A stretch of DNA of 64,000 nucleotides from Athripsodes cinereus (taxonomy: Eukaryota; Arthropoda; Insecta; Trichoptera; Leptoceridae), in contig OX388318.1 of assembly GCA_947579605.1 (NCBI GenBank), forward strand, positions 12,090,001 to 12,154,000. The letters run 5' to 3'. Of this stretch, positions 21,946 to 33,215 are shown piece after piece. Numbering within the stretch: position 1 is the stretch's first letter; each line of letters begins with the position of its first letter. The translations under genes and the position numbers were made by a program. The notes beneath the pieces are model-generated. The model did not search any database and was not told the DNA's origin. It saw only the letters and a list, made by a program, of their open reading frames with translations.

Positions 21946-22836
21946 GACGTATGCGGAGTTTGTCAGGAAGATTGAGAATGTGTTGCTGTCTAGATATTGT
22001 TGGTTTACTTCTGGAATCGCATTGGCCTTCAGCTGTAATGATACCTTTAAGAATCATGTCTTTGTCAGTAATAATAATAATATTGCTTTCTATGATGGTA
22101 TCGGGGTGTATTTGGGTATATTTTAAATTCAGATATATATTTTAATAGAACACAGTGGTGGAAACAAGGTTCCTTCATTAAGACATTCACCGTTTTTCAC
22201 AGCATCATATTTGTGATTAAATTGCCATTATTATACGTATATGTAGTATGAAAAAGCTACAATCGGGATGTCAAAAATATACGGAATGAGTCCATTTTTT
22301 CTAGAGTTCAACAACTTAGGAAATTTCAGAACATAGCCTAGCCAGAAAAATATATATAGGTACCTAATAATATATTATTTATATACGTTTATAAATTATA
22401 CATATTTGTTGAAAAAATATATACTTACACACAGATGGAACGTAGACAAAGTCATAAGAAAACGAAAAATATTCTGACTGAAAATATCTTGACATTTTTT
22501 GCGTCTTTTATTCAATACTAATAATAATTCTGTAGAAATATAATAAATAATTCTCATTGAATTTAGACTGACGTGATTTTATTATAAGAAGTTAGGTAGG
22601 AAGTTTATTGAAAACAGCTTTCATCATCAAAATATTATTAAATAATAACATTAAGAGTGAAAATTGTATTCAAATTTTATTAAATTGATATGATATAATT
22701 GAATCATAATAATATAATTCAAATTATTCGTACGAACGTACATTTATGTGTAATTAATAGCTTCAAAGTTATATTTATTGAAAAACCCAATACAGAATAA
22801 TTCACACTTCTGATGATGTTGATGATATAAATTTGG
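21946..22836. other. No gene seen
   Basis: AT-rich; small overlapping frames at 21944-22145 show no recognised protein. Confidence 0.5.
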
Positions 22837-22910
22837 GTTAATTGAATCAAGTGTTTTTTTTATTATAAATAATTGATCACGAGAGATTTATCAGGTCATC
22901 TAAAATCAAG
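22837..22910 (+). mobile_element. Partial copy of the 'gagagacgtctttcgac' MITE
   Basis: 'attgaatcaagtgttt', 'aattgatcacgagaga' and 'tatcaggtcat' appear in the same order as in the complete foldback at 30.66-30.83 kb, with a gap where the 'gacgtctttcgac' part should be. Only one arm is present. Confidence 0.65.
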
Positions 22911-23043
22911 TTAGAGAAAAAAATATTAATATCCAAGCACCCCACTTACTCTTATTCTCACCACCACCCCCAACCCTTCCGCCACATAAACCTATTTGTA
23001 GTTATCACAGGTTTAAGCTTGTCTTAATGTTTTTGAATATTTT

Positions 23044-23229
23044 CTAAATGTCTAGATCTGATGATGAACTAGTTCCGAAAGTCCTAGGCTTGCCATTTGA
23101 TTCAATTATTGAATGAAAGAAAACGGTGCTTTTTGTTTTACTCTTTTTTATCAATTCATAGATAGAATCAACTTTTATTAATTTATTTATTCTTTTTTGC
23201 ACATCATCATTATATAACACTGTCAACAA
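23044..23229 (-). other. Unassigned 61-codon open frame
   Basis: The minus frame has a protein-like composition, ending ESNGKPRTFGTSSSSDLDI. I do not recognise it. It may be the reverse strand of a retroelement end: the plus strand reads 'ctgatgatgaactagttccg' then 'aaagtcctag', a phrase reminiscent of hammerhead-ribozyme-like ends of Penelope-type elements. Not a confident gene. Confidence 0.2.
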
Positions 23230-23393
23230 GACAATATAAAATTTACAACAAAATTAGTACGATATGCAGTGGCGAGATTATCGTTATAAAGTGATTTCTT
23301 CCATCTAACCACGACGCATTGAGATATACCTAGTTAAAACAATTTTACTTACATAAGATATATACAAAACATCAATACACAAAAAAACAAAAT

Positions 23394-23603
23394 TTAAAAT
23401 AATATTTGACATACACCCAACATGTGGTAGGGATTATGGATTTTTTCCTTAACAGAAGATTTAAAACTATTGAGCGATTGTGAAACTCTATGCGAAGAAG
23501 GATGATTGTTCCAACAACGAGCACCATAAACTGAGAATGATTTCGAGAAATAATTGGTACTGTGTGTCGGAATTGCTAGAAGACGCTCGTTATTGTATCG
23601 CAA
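23394..23603 (-). pseudogene. LINE RT C-terminal fragment
   Basis: A 69-codon minus frame contains RYNNERLLAIP, SKSFSVYGARCWNN and LNSFKSSVKEKI. This is the SFxxxGxxxWNxLP...SLxxFKxxLK tail of jockey/CR1-type reverse transcriptases. The Leu of the usual N-x-LP is His here. No catalytic RT motif is present, so it is a 5'-truncated or eroded LINE end. It differs from the 13.1 and 42.1 kb copies and represents another family. Confidence 0.8.
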
Positions 23604-24440
23604 TGGTAGGCCATTTTAATTGAATAATGTCGGGTTTTAAAGATAGCTTTCTAACACCAAAATGATGGGTAGGTACCTACATTGTACAGGAGTGAGTGGA
23701 GAGATGGTATACAGTAAAGTACAGATTATTTTGACATGTCTATAGATGATTGACTTTGATGCTTTGGAATAGGAGATGGTAGGTTTATTATTACAATGAG
23801 ACTTTGGGAATTTCATTCGCCAGCCTTGAAAAGCTTTTTCTCTCTTTATAAGTGTCTATTTATCTTCCTTTTTTACGTTTTTCAAAAAAAAAAAATAAAG
23901 TAGATATAACCTAGGCGTAATATTTCGTTTACACGCAAAAAATCTTTTTGATACTATTTAAAAAAATATTGAGACTGGAACAGTTTTTTTACTGTTATGA
24001 TATTCATAAATGTTTCAAATATTTCTCCTATCAAATGAGGCATTCTTATTTTTACCATTTAACAAATATTTTTATTAATATTCAATTTGAGTCTTTTTCT
24101 ACTGTTCTTTTTTAATATTCATATTTTTTTTTTATCAAATATGTCGTTTGAGCGTTTCTATATAACGAAATGATTATAAATTTGAATTATTTTCTCTTTT
24201 TGATTATTGGGTTACATTTTGTGTACCTACTATTCGTCGGTTTGTTCTTCATCTAGCTATGTAAATATCATTGAAAATGTTTACATGCTATTAAACCTTC
24301 AAACAAAATTTAAATCTTAGCAGATTCAATCTTGTCAGCATACAAGCAAGTTATATGCTTATTAGTACTTGACGTGCTAATGTCCTGTTTTCACTTTCAG
24401 GATATCAAAATAGCCTTTATGCATCGCAACTTTACTTATG
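23604..24440. other. No gene seen
   Basis: AT-rich, T-homopolymer-rich sequence (notably 23885-24180) without supported features. Confidence 0.5.
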
Positions 24441-24953
24441 TGGTGTTCACATTTGGCAAATATCGCCAGGATTCCAAAATATCGTCAGCCATTTGAACCG
24501 TGTGAACAAATGACAGCTAGTCTGAAACGATAAAAACCAGTAGAAACGATATCGTCTCAAATTATTGAACACCTTCCCACTTTTTTTGCTGGTTGAACGA
24601 TGCGCTCATGCTATGGTAAAAAACTTTATTACCTATGAATTTTATGATGTTTCCTGCTTCGTGACAGTTGTTATCTTTGTTGTTGGTTTGTGGCGTTTGT
24701 TTCCTTAATTGAAAGGCGCCTTACAACCTCTACTTAAACATTTTCAACTAATTATAAAAACTTCGCGATCTCCATCTCGACGTCCGCCATTTTGAAAACA
24801 ATGTTAAAATCAAAGCGTATCTGACAGATCGTTTCTATATCGGTGGACTGTGTGAACAGGTGTGACGATCAATTGGTGTCCGCCGAATTTTGTTTTTTCG
24901 CCTGGCGATATATTTTGAAATTGACCTGGCGATATTCGCCAAATGTGAACACC
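24441..24953. mobile_element. Non-autonomous DNA element with about 50-bp inverted ends
   Basis: The left end 'ggtgttcacatttggcaaat' then 'atcgccagg' is mirrored at the right by 'cctggcgatattcgccaaat' then 'gtgaacacc'. Similarity extends inward over about 50 bp with one repeated 'atcgccagg' at the right. The interior has 'gtgtgaaca' near both sides and no open frame. I could not define a clear target duplication, so the superfamily is undecided. An internal relative lies at 19.9 kb. Confidence 0.75.
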
Positions 24954-26400
24954 CCATTACATCGCTGATACTTTTATAGAATCAAATTGAATTTATTTAT
25001 CATTCATGTAGTCTCCATTATATCACGATTCTCTTATATTTTTGGTTAACGTGTACATAAATGTATATTATGAATTACTTCACCTACTGCGTCAGAGAAT
25101 GACAAATAATAAAAATAATAGTTTTCACTATCGTAGATACGTATTGAGAAAGAGAGACACACAGAGTACTTAGTGTGCCTCACGTACAGACCACTTGTAT
25201 GTACGACATACGGTACAGAAGTTTTGTAAATACATGGTACTATCGATTCTAGTAGAACAACTATTTTACTCCTTTCAGTCTATTGAAGTCTGTGCAATAA
25301 ACTCGACACAATTTTTTGTGCAATCTTGAAAAAAAATCACTTTTAAACATGTTTTTCGTTTTTCGCTATATTTTCTATACCCTTTCACGTTTCTCTTATA
25401 ACACATGGATTTTTTTTCGATACAATGCGTTTTTAAACAAAATGTGTCACAGACTCAATAATATTTCCAAGCTCTAATATTGTTGTCCCAGGAAAAGCGA
25501 ATTATGTAACAGGATTTGCCATGATGTTAAGTAGATAGCTCATGGGCAATAGAAATAAGTTTCTTTTTGTCAATTATATCTAATCTTTCAATACTAACTT
25601 ATACCATTATTCCTGTCCATTGCGTAAATAAGCTTTTTTCATTAATCTTCAGGCATTTCTGTCCTGGCATTCTAGCAACTCTTTTTGCAGCAATTTTTCT
25701 AATGTCATTAAAATGTCGTGTAGGAATAAATATATAAAATTTCATAAGCAAGATAATTTTACCTATGCATACATAATGATGTCAATTATATCATAACATA
25801 AAATAACATGCATAGACAATTCACATAGATCGAGCTAGTCCCAAACTAAGATATGAATCTTGTACTATGGGTACTAACACGACGATACACATATACAATG
25901 CACTTAACACATATAAATATACTTCCTTAATTGGTATAACCTTACAGAAGCTGGTTGTCTTAAATTCAATATACCTATGCAATGCATTAAAACAAGCCTA
26001 CAAGCTTAATGCATTGCAAGTTTTGCCTACTTTTCTGAATGTCACGTTTTACTTACTCGAGAGCAGGGTGATAATAATGTAGGTGCCTACTATTTTAATA
26101 AATCTCTGTAAAATAGGTACATGCTACTTACTTAAAGTTGAAAATAATGATGATAGTAGTTTCAGGTACCTTAATAATATGGTTTTGCACCATAATCACC
26201 AAATCTTAAACAGCGATGTAATTAAGCCGGAATGTGCAAATGGTTTCAAGCACTCCCAATTCACAAGATTCAAGATACAACAGCAGGATTAAGGCAGGTG
26301 CACATTTTAACGTCAGCTTTTTCGAGAAATCATCGTGTTATCAACATTTTTTTTTATAATTGTTAAATAGATAAGTTACTAATTACGTACTTAAACCACG
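24954..26400. other. No gene seen
   Basis: AT-rich with no recognised frame; frames at 25867-26292 are not similar to any protein I know. Confidence 0.5.
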
Positions 26401-26404
26401 ATAT

Positions 26405-26485
26405 ATTGTAGCTTAGTGATAGAGTTTTGGACTTTTTTACGGAAGGTTCGTGGATTGAAAATTGATGTTACCTATTTTATTTTTA
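26405..26485 (+). mobile_element. Possible tRNA-like SINE relic
   Basis: 'gtagcttagtgatagagttt' resembles an A-box region and 'aaggttcgtggattgaaaa' a decayed B-box, at tRNA-like spacing. No foldable cloverleaf is apparent. Tentative. Confidence 0.3.
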
Positions 26486-26738
26486 AAGATTCAAGATGTG
26501 TAAAAATTTGTAGATACTTGTTAAAATAAGGTGATGTCTTATTTTATTTCAAGTACATACTTTTATAGTTTTTTTTATTTAATTTAATTTGGCCTGTATT
26601 TAATTTTTGGTTATATATTTTGAAAAACTAAACTCGATCGAATAATTAAAATACTCTTTTATTTTACTTAGTCATCAATGATTTAAAATACACTCATTTT
26701 GTAGATCACTCTTATTATATCATTGAAAAAAAAGATAC

Positions 26739-27127
26739 TGAAAATTCGCGAAAGTTCGACTGATCGAGAAACTAAATGGTTTGGAAGGTATATGATAAAA
26801 TCTTTCCACACAAGTAAGTACTTGCAAGGCATCTACTAGTAAATGCACGACCAAATATACAGCCAGGTATTTATACATCATTAACATGTCATGCCAGGTA
26901 ACATGCCAGGTATTTATACATCATTAACATGTCATGCCAGGTATTTATACATCATAAACATCACTATTTCTACATCATTAACATGTTTCGTATTGAAAAT
27001 TCGTGAAAGTTCGACTGATCGAGAAACTAAATGGTTTGGAAGGTATATGATAAAATCTTTCCACACAAGTAAGTACTTGCAAGGCATCTACTAGTAAATG
27101 CACGACCAAATATCCAACCAGGTATTT
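26739..27127 (+). repeat. Local direct duplication of about 130 bp, with inner 30-bp repeats
   Basis: 26739-26875 is repeated almost exactly at 26994-27127 (offset 255 bp), both beginning 'tgaaaattcg' and containing 'atggtttggaaggtatatga'. Between them 'gccaggtatttatacatcat' occurs three times. The two 130-bp copies differ at only a few bases, so the event is recent. Confidence 0.92.
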
Positions 27128-28530
27128 GGTTCTATGTGATACTACCATTTCTACCTTCAAAACGGAATAGTCACGTAGTTGTCTAATGGGACCACAGAGA
27201 GAAATATGCTTCACTTAAAGTCATAGAAGACCAGACTCTGAACTTGCTTGCTTTTCTAAGCTAGACACTACTATGCTACTGCACCTCAAAATGTTCTCAA
27301 TTGAACACACGTGAACATTTTCTAACGGCGTTGTTTTAAACTATTAAGTGTTTTTACTTCACGAGAGAGAATTCGATTTCAGTAATTTCCCCTTAGAGGA
27401 GAAATCTAAAGAGCTGAATTCTTTTGTAAGAGCATTTTGCGGCTAAGAAATAATGATACAAAATGTAAATATAAAAATTAAATTAAACGATTTCATTATC
27501 AATGCTTTTTTAAATCATTTAGTGTTTTCTGATATAGAATATAAAATAAAACTGTTATTCTTCGATAAATAGTCGACGACCTTTCATAAAATCTACAATG
27601 GTATTTTTTTGTCTCCAAATTCTTTCTGTTAGTATTTGAGGGTCTTATTAAATTACATATACACACAGTCCTTGGAATGCCTGGTATAAAATAGATCTCC
27701 TCCTCTACTGCCCTGTAAAAAGTAGGTGTATTTGTAAAACTAAGATATATTTTTTCACATTTTCAATTCAGCAATGAGATATATTGTTTATTATTGTTAC
27801 GGATAGGGAGACCAGCACGTTTATTACATGCAATTAGTCTACTGGATAGCCTACATACTTGTGGGAGATGCCGTAATGATAAAAAAATACCAAACAAAAA
27901 AATGCAAAACAATGTTGAGATAATATGTCGGCTATCCTGAGTGCTATAATTTTATGGCATGAAAATAATCACACGTATACTTATTTTATGCAGTGAATCA
28001 AGTGGTCATAAAACTGGTAGCAGATGATGTGGTGATATATGTAAATAAAAATGACAAATACAGTATAGTGAATGAATATGTATTTTTTTTTATATTTACA
28101 TACATATTTAGAGTCAAATTCATGTAAGAGTGCCCTCTCATAGGTAAATGATTACTAACGCATCCTTCAGTAATGAATATGCTACACACACCGCACAATG
28201 CAACGGCCAATCACAGTGATGCTACTCGGTTACTAATACAATCACATGTTCTGTAATATACATTACCTGTGACTGTGTGCGTAGCGGTGCTAGGGCACTT
28301 TTAAAAAATTCAAGTCTACTACCTACCTAGGTACATAATATTAATTTATGTACCTAACGACATCTTTCGAATTTGCATTCAATGCTCATTGTAATGTTCA
28401 TCACAAAAGTAAGTAGTTATTACTGGTATTATTTTACAATAAGCATTGTTGGTAATTCCTAATCGAGTGTAGGTTGGTAATTATTATTATTAGAGAAATT
28501 ATTTATGGGGAATCAATGGTAACTATTTAC
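27128..28530. other. No gene seen
   Basis: AT-rich sequence without supported features; small frames at 26978-27214 and 27998-28210 match nothing known to me. Confidence 0.5.
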
Positions 28531-28532
28531 GT

Positions 28533-28700
28533 ACTTACTTACTTACTTACTTCTAGCCCTCTTCTCTCAATTGCTGGATATAGGCCTCTCCAAATCTTTT
28601 CATCCTTTTCTATATCAAGCAACACGATACCTTTGTTTTTCCATCATCTGAACAATATCGTCAACCCATCTTTTTTGGGGTCTTCCCACACTGCTACACA
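28533..28700 (-). pseudogene. LINE RT C-terminal remnant with (AAGT)n tail
   Basis: On the minus strand VGRPQKRWVDDIVQMMEKQR is followed by a stop, and then a second frame reads DEKIWRGLYPAIERRGLE. Together these match the GRPxxRWxDDI...W...A tail of insect LINE reverse transcriptases. The element ends in (AAGT)n (plus-strand ACTT array 28533-28552), the expected microsatellite-like 3' tail. One frameshift or stop makes it dead. Confidence 0.75.
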
Positions 28701-29440
28701 TCTTAGAGTTGATCGCAACACAAGTCTTTGTGAGAAACATCTTATACATAAATTCAATATTCAAAAGTATTTATTCAACTTTTATACAATATATCTGATT
28801 ATATTCATAATAATGTATGTAAACAATAGGAATTAAGGTGTGTATGCATATTTGTTAAAAGATGATCTACTGGCCATTGGATACCTTGATGATGAAAAGG
28901 AGAAATCTTCATGTCCAGATTCATTGGACTGAAAACTTGATTTGGTTGTCCTATTTCAAAAAATTTGGTGGGTACCTACCTACTTCGAGTGGATATTTGC
29001 ATTGATTCAAAATGTTGCACAGCGCAAAATGATAGTAACCAATATCTTCATTAAAAGCTGAAATACTTTTTTATGTACCTACGCAATAAATTTTGTAATT
29101 TTATTATTCTCTCACAAAATTCAGGTATCAATACTAGTTAGTAGCTACCTACCTAAAGTATATTACGTTTAAATGGAAATGAGTATGAAATGTCTGCGTA
29201 ATACCTACCAGTAGCATGCATGTAGGTGTTTATAAATATGTATGCGATGTATTATGCAAACACTCTTCTCTTTTACATAAACCACAAGTGTACATATAGC
29301 AATGGATATAATAAATTGTTATCTTATTCTTCGTAGGATGACATTTATTAAAAATATTTATGACTTCTTTCTATCCATCTTCATGATCATAACGTCTCCC
29401 AGTGAGGTGGTCAATGAATAAAATGGATGAAGCGAATCTT
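28701..29440. other. No gene seen
   Basis: AT-rich spacer without supported features. Confidence 0.5.
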
Positions 29441-29446
29441 TAGGTC

Positions 29447-29660
29447 ACCATCACGACATATCCCACAAGTGAGGTAGCCAGCGAAATCACTGCATGTAAT
29501 AAACATGTATTTATAATTTATAAATGAGACACGATGTAGGTATTATTATCTACTATTGACTTTATTCATTTTGCGAGTCGGCTTTCAAGAGCTTCCACTC
29601 TCATCGTCAGGCAAAAGTAAAGTTTTTCCGCTCTCATCGTCAGGCAAAAGTAAACATGTA
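29447..29660 (-). mobile_element. SINE-B tail joined to 'cgagccggcttt' MITE
   Basis: 29447-29512 is the tail half of SINE-B ('caccatcacgacatatccca', then 'gaggtagccag', then 'gtaataaacatgta'). It is followed at about 29520-29660 by one arm and loop of the MITE family of 21.04 kb ('ctactattgactttattc', 'gcgagtcggctttcaagagc'). The core 'ctctcatcgtcaggcaaaag' is duplicated in tandem. The reciprocal arrangement occurs at 40.77 kb. Confidence 0.65.
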
Positions 29661-30660
29661 TTTTTATGCATCTGGGAGATTTTTATTGTTGAAGTTGAAA
29701 GGTTAAATTAAGGTTATTGAAATTTTAAGAGTGATTTTTTACAAAAATAATGTCAAAATTTAAAATAACAAAATAATAATATTTACGCAACTATGATGAT
29801 CAGCTATGTAATCCAGAATAATATTAATCCAACAATAATAACTTTGGTTGTGAGGCAACCTCAGTATGAAAGTGAAATTTCTTAAGCGGAAAACTTAACC
29901 ACCAAGTTGATTATCGTTATATATTATATAGACGTCGAGCGTCAGGTAACTCAATTTATTGACTCTGTATGTTCTATGTACATGAAAGGTCAGCCCAATG
30001 TTTGGGCGTCCCTTTGGGTACAATTTTAGAATTCCCATTGAATCTACATTCACATATCATAATAAGGTGCAGTTTTTATACAAATATTTAAATGAATATT
30101 CTAATCAGTATCTTCTCCTCTACTCTTTTTCTTAAATTCTGATGATCGTAACCAGCGTGCCTCATCCTACCTTTATCTGTTTGCCATAACGTCCTCTGAA
30201 ATGTGCAGAATTCATTGCAGTGAGCTGTGGCCTCCTATATTCAATACTCGACTCCTGCTTCGTCTCCGTTCCTCTGCGCCAGCTGATATCACCAGTTTCT
30301 AAAATATATTATGTTTGTCTTCATTTAGTAGTAATAAATGTGGGGATGAAAGTTGTTACTGAAAAAAATATCTTTTATTTTTTTAACCCACTTAAAAGGT
30401 TTAATAGTACGAGTTTTATTCGTTTTCGTTTCACTTTTTTTTCTTAAGACTGACGTCATATTTGTATGTTATGTGGAATGTTTTAAATATTTATCGCCAG
30501 TTGTACTTAACTAACTTGATATAAAGTTATTATTATCCATCTCTCAGTTACTACATTGTAATCTCCCAGTTACTACATTGTCATGTCTCAGTTAGTTACT
30601 ACATTGTAGTGTTGATTACTACACTGTAATGTTGAAAACTACATTGTAATGTTAAAAAAC
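29661..30660. other. No gene; short 'ttactacattgtaatg' repeats
   Basis: 30537-30655 carries five to six loose copies of 'actacattgtaatgtt'. At 30110-30200 there is a weak match to the LINE tail described at 43.29 kb. Otherwise AT-rich. Confidence 0.5.
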
Positions 30661-30662
30661 TG

Positions 30663-30831
30663 TTATATAATTTGAAACAAGTGTTTCTATCTACTATAGA
30701 TTATTGATTCCGAGAGAGACGTCTTTTGACTTATCAGGTCAGATTGATAATGACCTGATAGGTCGAAAGACGTCTCTCTCGGAATCAATAATCTATAGTA
30801 GAGGGAAACACTTGTTTCAAATTACATAATT
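30663..30831. mobile_element. Complete foldback MITE, type copy
   Basis: A near-perfect inverted repeat: the left arm contains 'tttgaaacaagtgtttctat', 'gattattgattccgagagag' and 'acgtcttttgacttatcagg', all returned reversed on the right, around a loop of about ten bases near 30742. Partial copies occur at 22.84, 35.91 and 63.95 kb and a diverged complete one at 46.95 kb. It has no coding capacity. Confidence 0.9.
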
Positions 30832-31355
30832 ATGGACTTTAAAAAATAATGTGGTACAAATAAATGGTGTTGTGAAATGGGCACATAACTTTTAAATATA
30901 CTACTTTAAATGAAAAACTGGACATTTCGGATATTTCTATTTTGATTTTTAATCACCAACACTAATGAAAGTACTCGTCTCGCACTGACCTGTGGGTTAT
31001 TGCTTTTCTGAAAAAGTTTGATAAATTTATATCAGTTGAAATGTTCCACTTGGGTATAGTATACGTAAAGGGCAAACATATGCAATTAATACATGGTCAT
31101 CAAAATGAGTCATTCACCTTATGCTAATGTGGAATGTATTATTTTTATAGTAGAAAAAGGATAAGCTGCATGTTTATTACATGTATGTAGTTAATCCTTT
31201 GGTTATCACGCAGATAGACATCGTGATAATATAGGTGATATATCTGTAGGTAGAAGAAAGGAAAAAATTAGGTTTGTGTAAAAATATGCGATATATCTAT
31301 CCATCCAACTGGATCACCCACAAATGGAATTTAATGGCGTTCCTAGGCTTATTTT
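30832..31355. other. No gene seen
   Basis: AT-rich spacer. Confidence 0.5.
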
Positions 31356-31359
31356 CCGC

Positions 31360-31485
31360 GAGCATGGTCACATCACATCTTTGCTTGAAAAGTTGCACTG
31401 GCTTTATAAACGGCGCCAGATAAATCATTCAACATTTATATGCAATACTGATGATGGTGTAAGTCAGTCGCTGTTTTCAATTTTT
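31360..31485 (+). pseudogene. Possible CR1/L2-type LINE RT remnant
   Basis: The frame at 31366 reads GHITSLLEKLHWLYKRRQIN. It resembles the DHITPxLxxLHWLPVxxRI block that follows the RT palm in CR1, L2 and jockey-like elements. The rest of the frame has no clear similarity. A short, decayed relic. Confidence 0.5.
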
Positions 31486-31519
31486 CGACAAGAAATCATA
31501 GATTGTCGGAATACCTGAT

Positions 31520-33095
31520 CGGTACATTTTTCATGACTCGTGAATTTTTTTTTGAAAAAATCTTAAAACTCCCTTATTATTCTGGGATTTCTCGCGATTT
31601 ATATCACTATTAATTTTCACGAAAATATTTAACAAAGCTAAAAATTTCGTTATAAAACTCTCTTCATACTCAAAGTCCCTTTTTTCTAGCATTAACCACT
31701 AGCGGTTAAATCATAGATTAACCTTTCCCCAGAAAAAAATACATAAGTTCATGTTAATCACTGCAGTAAATTCTCATTACGAAATTTAAATTTAACTTAA
31801 TCTGAACTGCAATGTTTTATTGCCCGTCTACTCAGATCGGTGTTAGTTCAGATATGGAAGATGTTTTCTAGATTCCGGGAGACAAAAACTTCAAAATATA
31901 ATAAAATTTCTGAGAATGAAAATACATGTAAAATACAAAATGAATAATTATAAAAAATTGATCTTGTTTTTTATAATTGAAATCTTAGACACTATTGTTT
32001 TATCATCATCGGAGTCAATACACAAAATCCTGGAATGTTCTACATTAAAGAACCGGTAGCATACATTATTTCGTTCAGTCTTTAATTCTACCATTTTCGT
32101 ATGAAAATGTACCGAAAACTTTAGAAATCAGTGAAAGTCCTATTCAGTCAAAATGCACTCAGTAATTTATTGAATTAAATATAATTGTACGAGCATATCT
32201 ACTCATGCATATTTCATAATACTTTCGTATAAAGTGCCTAGAAAATATATGACATATGTACATATACGAGTATGTACATGGACCATACACACAGATTGAA
32301 TATTTGAAATCTTATTATTTGTATTTTCGAGTAAGTGACGTGGATATTAAATATTTTTTCTCGTGCGGCATTTCATCCTTGGTCTAGAAACCATCTTCAG
32401 GAATAAAAAAAATGAAAACTAATAAAGTGAGTCCTTCATTTATGAAAGTGACATCATTGAAAAACGCCAATGTACGTAAAATATCCCCCATTTTTCCTTT
32501 TATTTTGTCGCCCGTGGTTTTAATAAATTTTTCCCACATATTTTAATCCACGCCTTATACATATATAAAATATTATTATACCTAGTACCATTATTATAAT
32601 ATTATTAAACTGGGAGGATTCTGGCCAAACATTTACAAGATAAATAAACCCGCAAGAATCCATAATTCAAAAAAATGCCAGAAGGGTATTTTTAGGGATG
32701 AAATAATATTATTATGAACATATCTGTAATCTTCTAAGTTGCTCTGTATACAAAATAAGTTTGCTACATTTTGTTTCTTTTTTGGGCCGAGATTTAAAAC
32801 AATTTTTATTGCGACGATAAAAGTTAACGTCTTGATACTCGTATTATGATAAAGGATTAGATAAGAAAAAAATGTGTTATCGTCGGATATTTGGAAATAA
32901 TGAAACAATACAAAAGAGGATATACTTATGATCGAGTTTTATATTAAGTCCATATTCAAGTTTTATTGTTAAAGATGAACTGAAATCCTTCAGTTTTATG
33001 ATATGTAGGTCCTCCATACTTATGCTGTAAGATCACGAAGAACGGTTAAAAATATAACATATTGTGAAAACTGTTTCTTGTGAAAAAAAGTCTCA
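31520..33095. other. No gene seen
   Basis: AT-rich; the 91-codon minus frame at 32633-32908 has no recognised similarity. Confidence 0.5.
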
Positions 33096-33099
33096 TTCT

Positions 33100-33215
33100 T
33101 TTGGAGTAATTCTGCGCCACTTAAGTCACCTCTTTCTATGACATTTTTTACGTTCTGATGTCATTTTCATAGGAACAGAATTTTGTGAGAGAGGATTTTT
33201 CAACCCATGTGGATA
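33100..33215 (-). repeat. Fragment related to the LINE-D end region
   Basis: On the minus strand 'cctctctcacaaaattctgt', 'tcctatgaaaatgacatcag' and 'aagaggtgacttaagtggcg' follow the order of the LINE-D segment at 11.41-11.48 kb, with many substitutions. A shorter relative at 1.04 kb ('agagtaattctgcacc') and another at 52.4 kb suggest a diverged subfamily. Confidence 0.45.

Noticed and set aside
26405..26485. A possible tRNA gene
   Set aside because: A- and B-box-like motifs exist, but no acceptor or anticodon stem can be formed. Treated as a SINE-like relic at low confidence.
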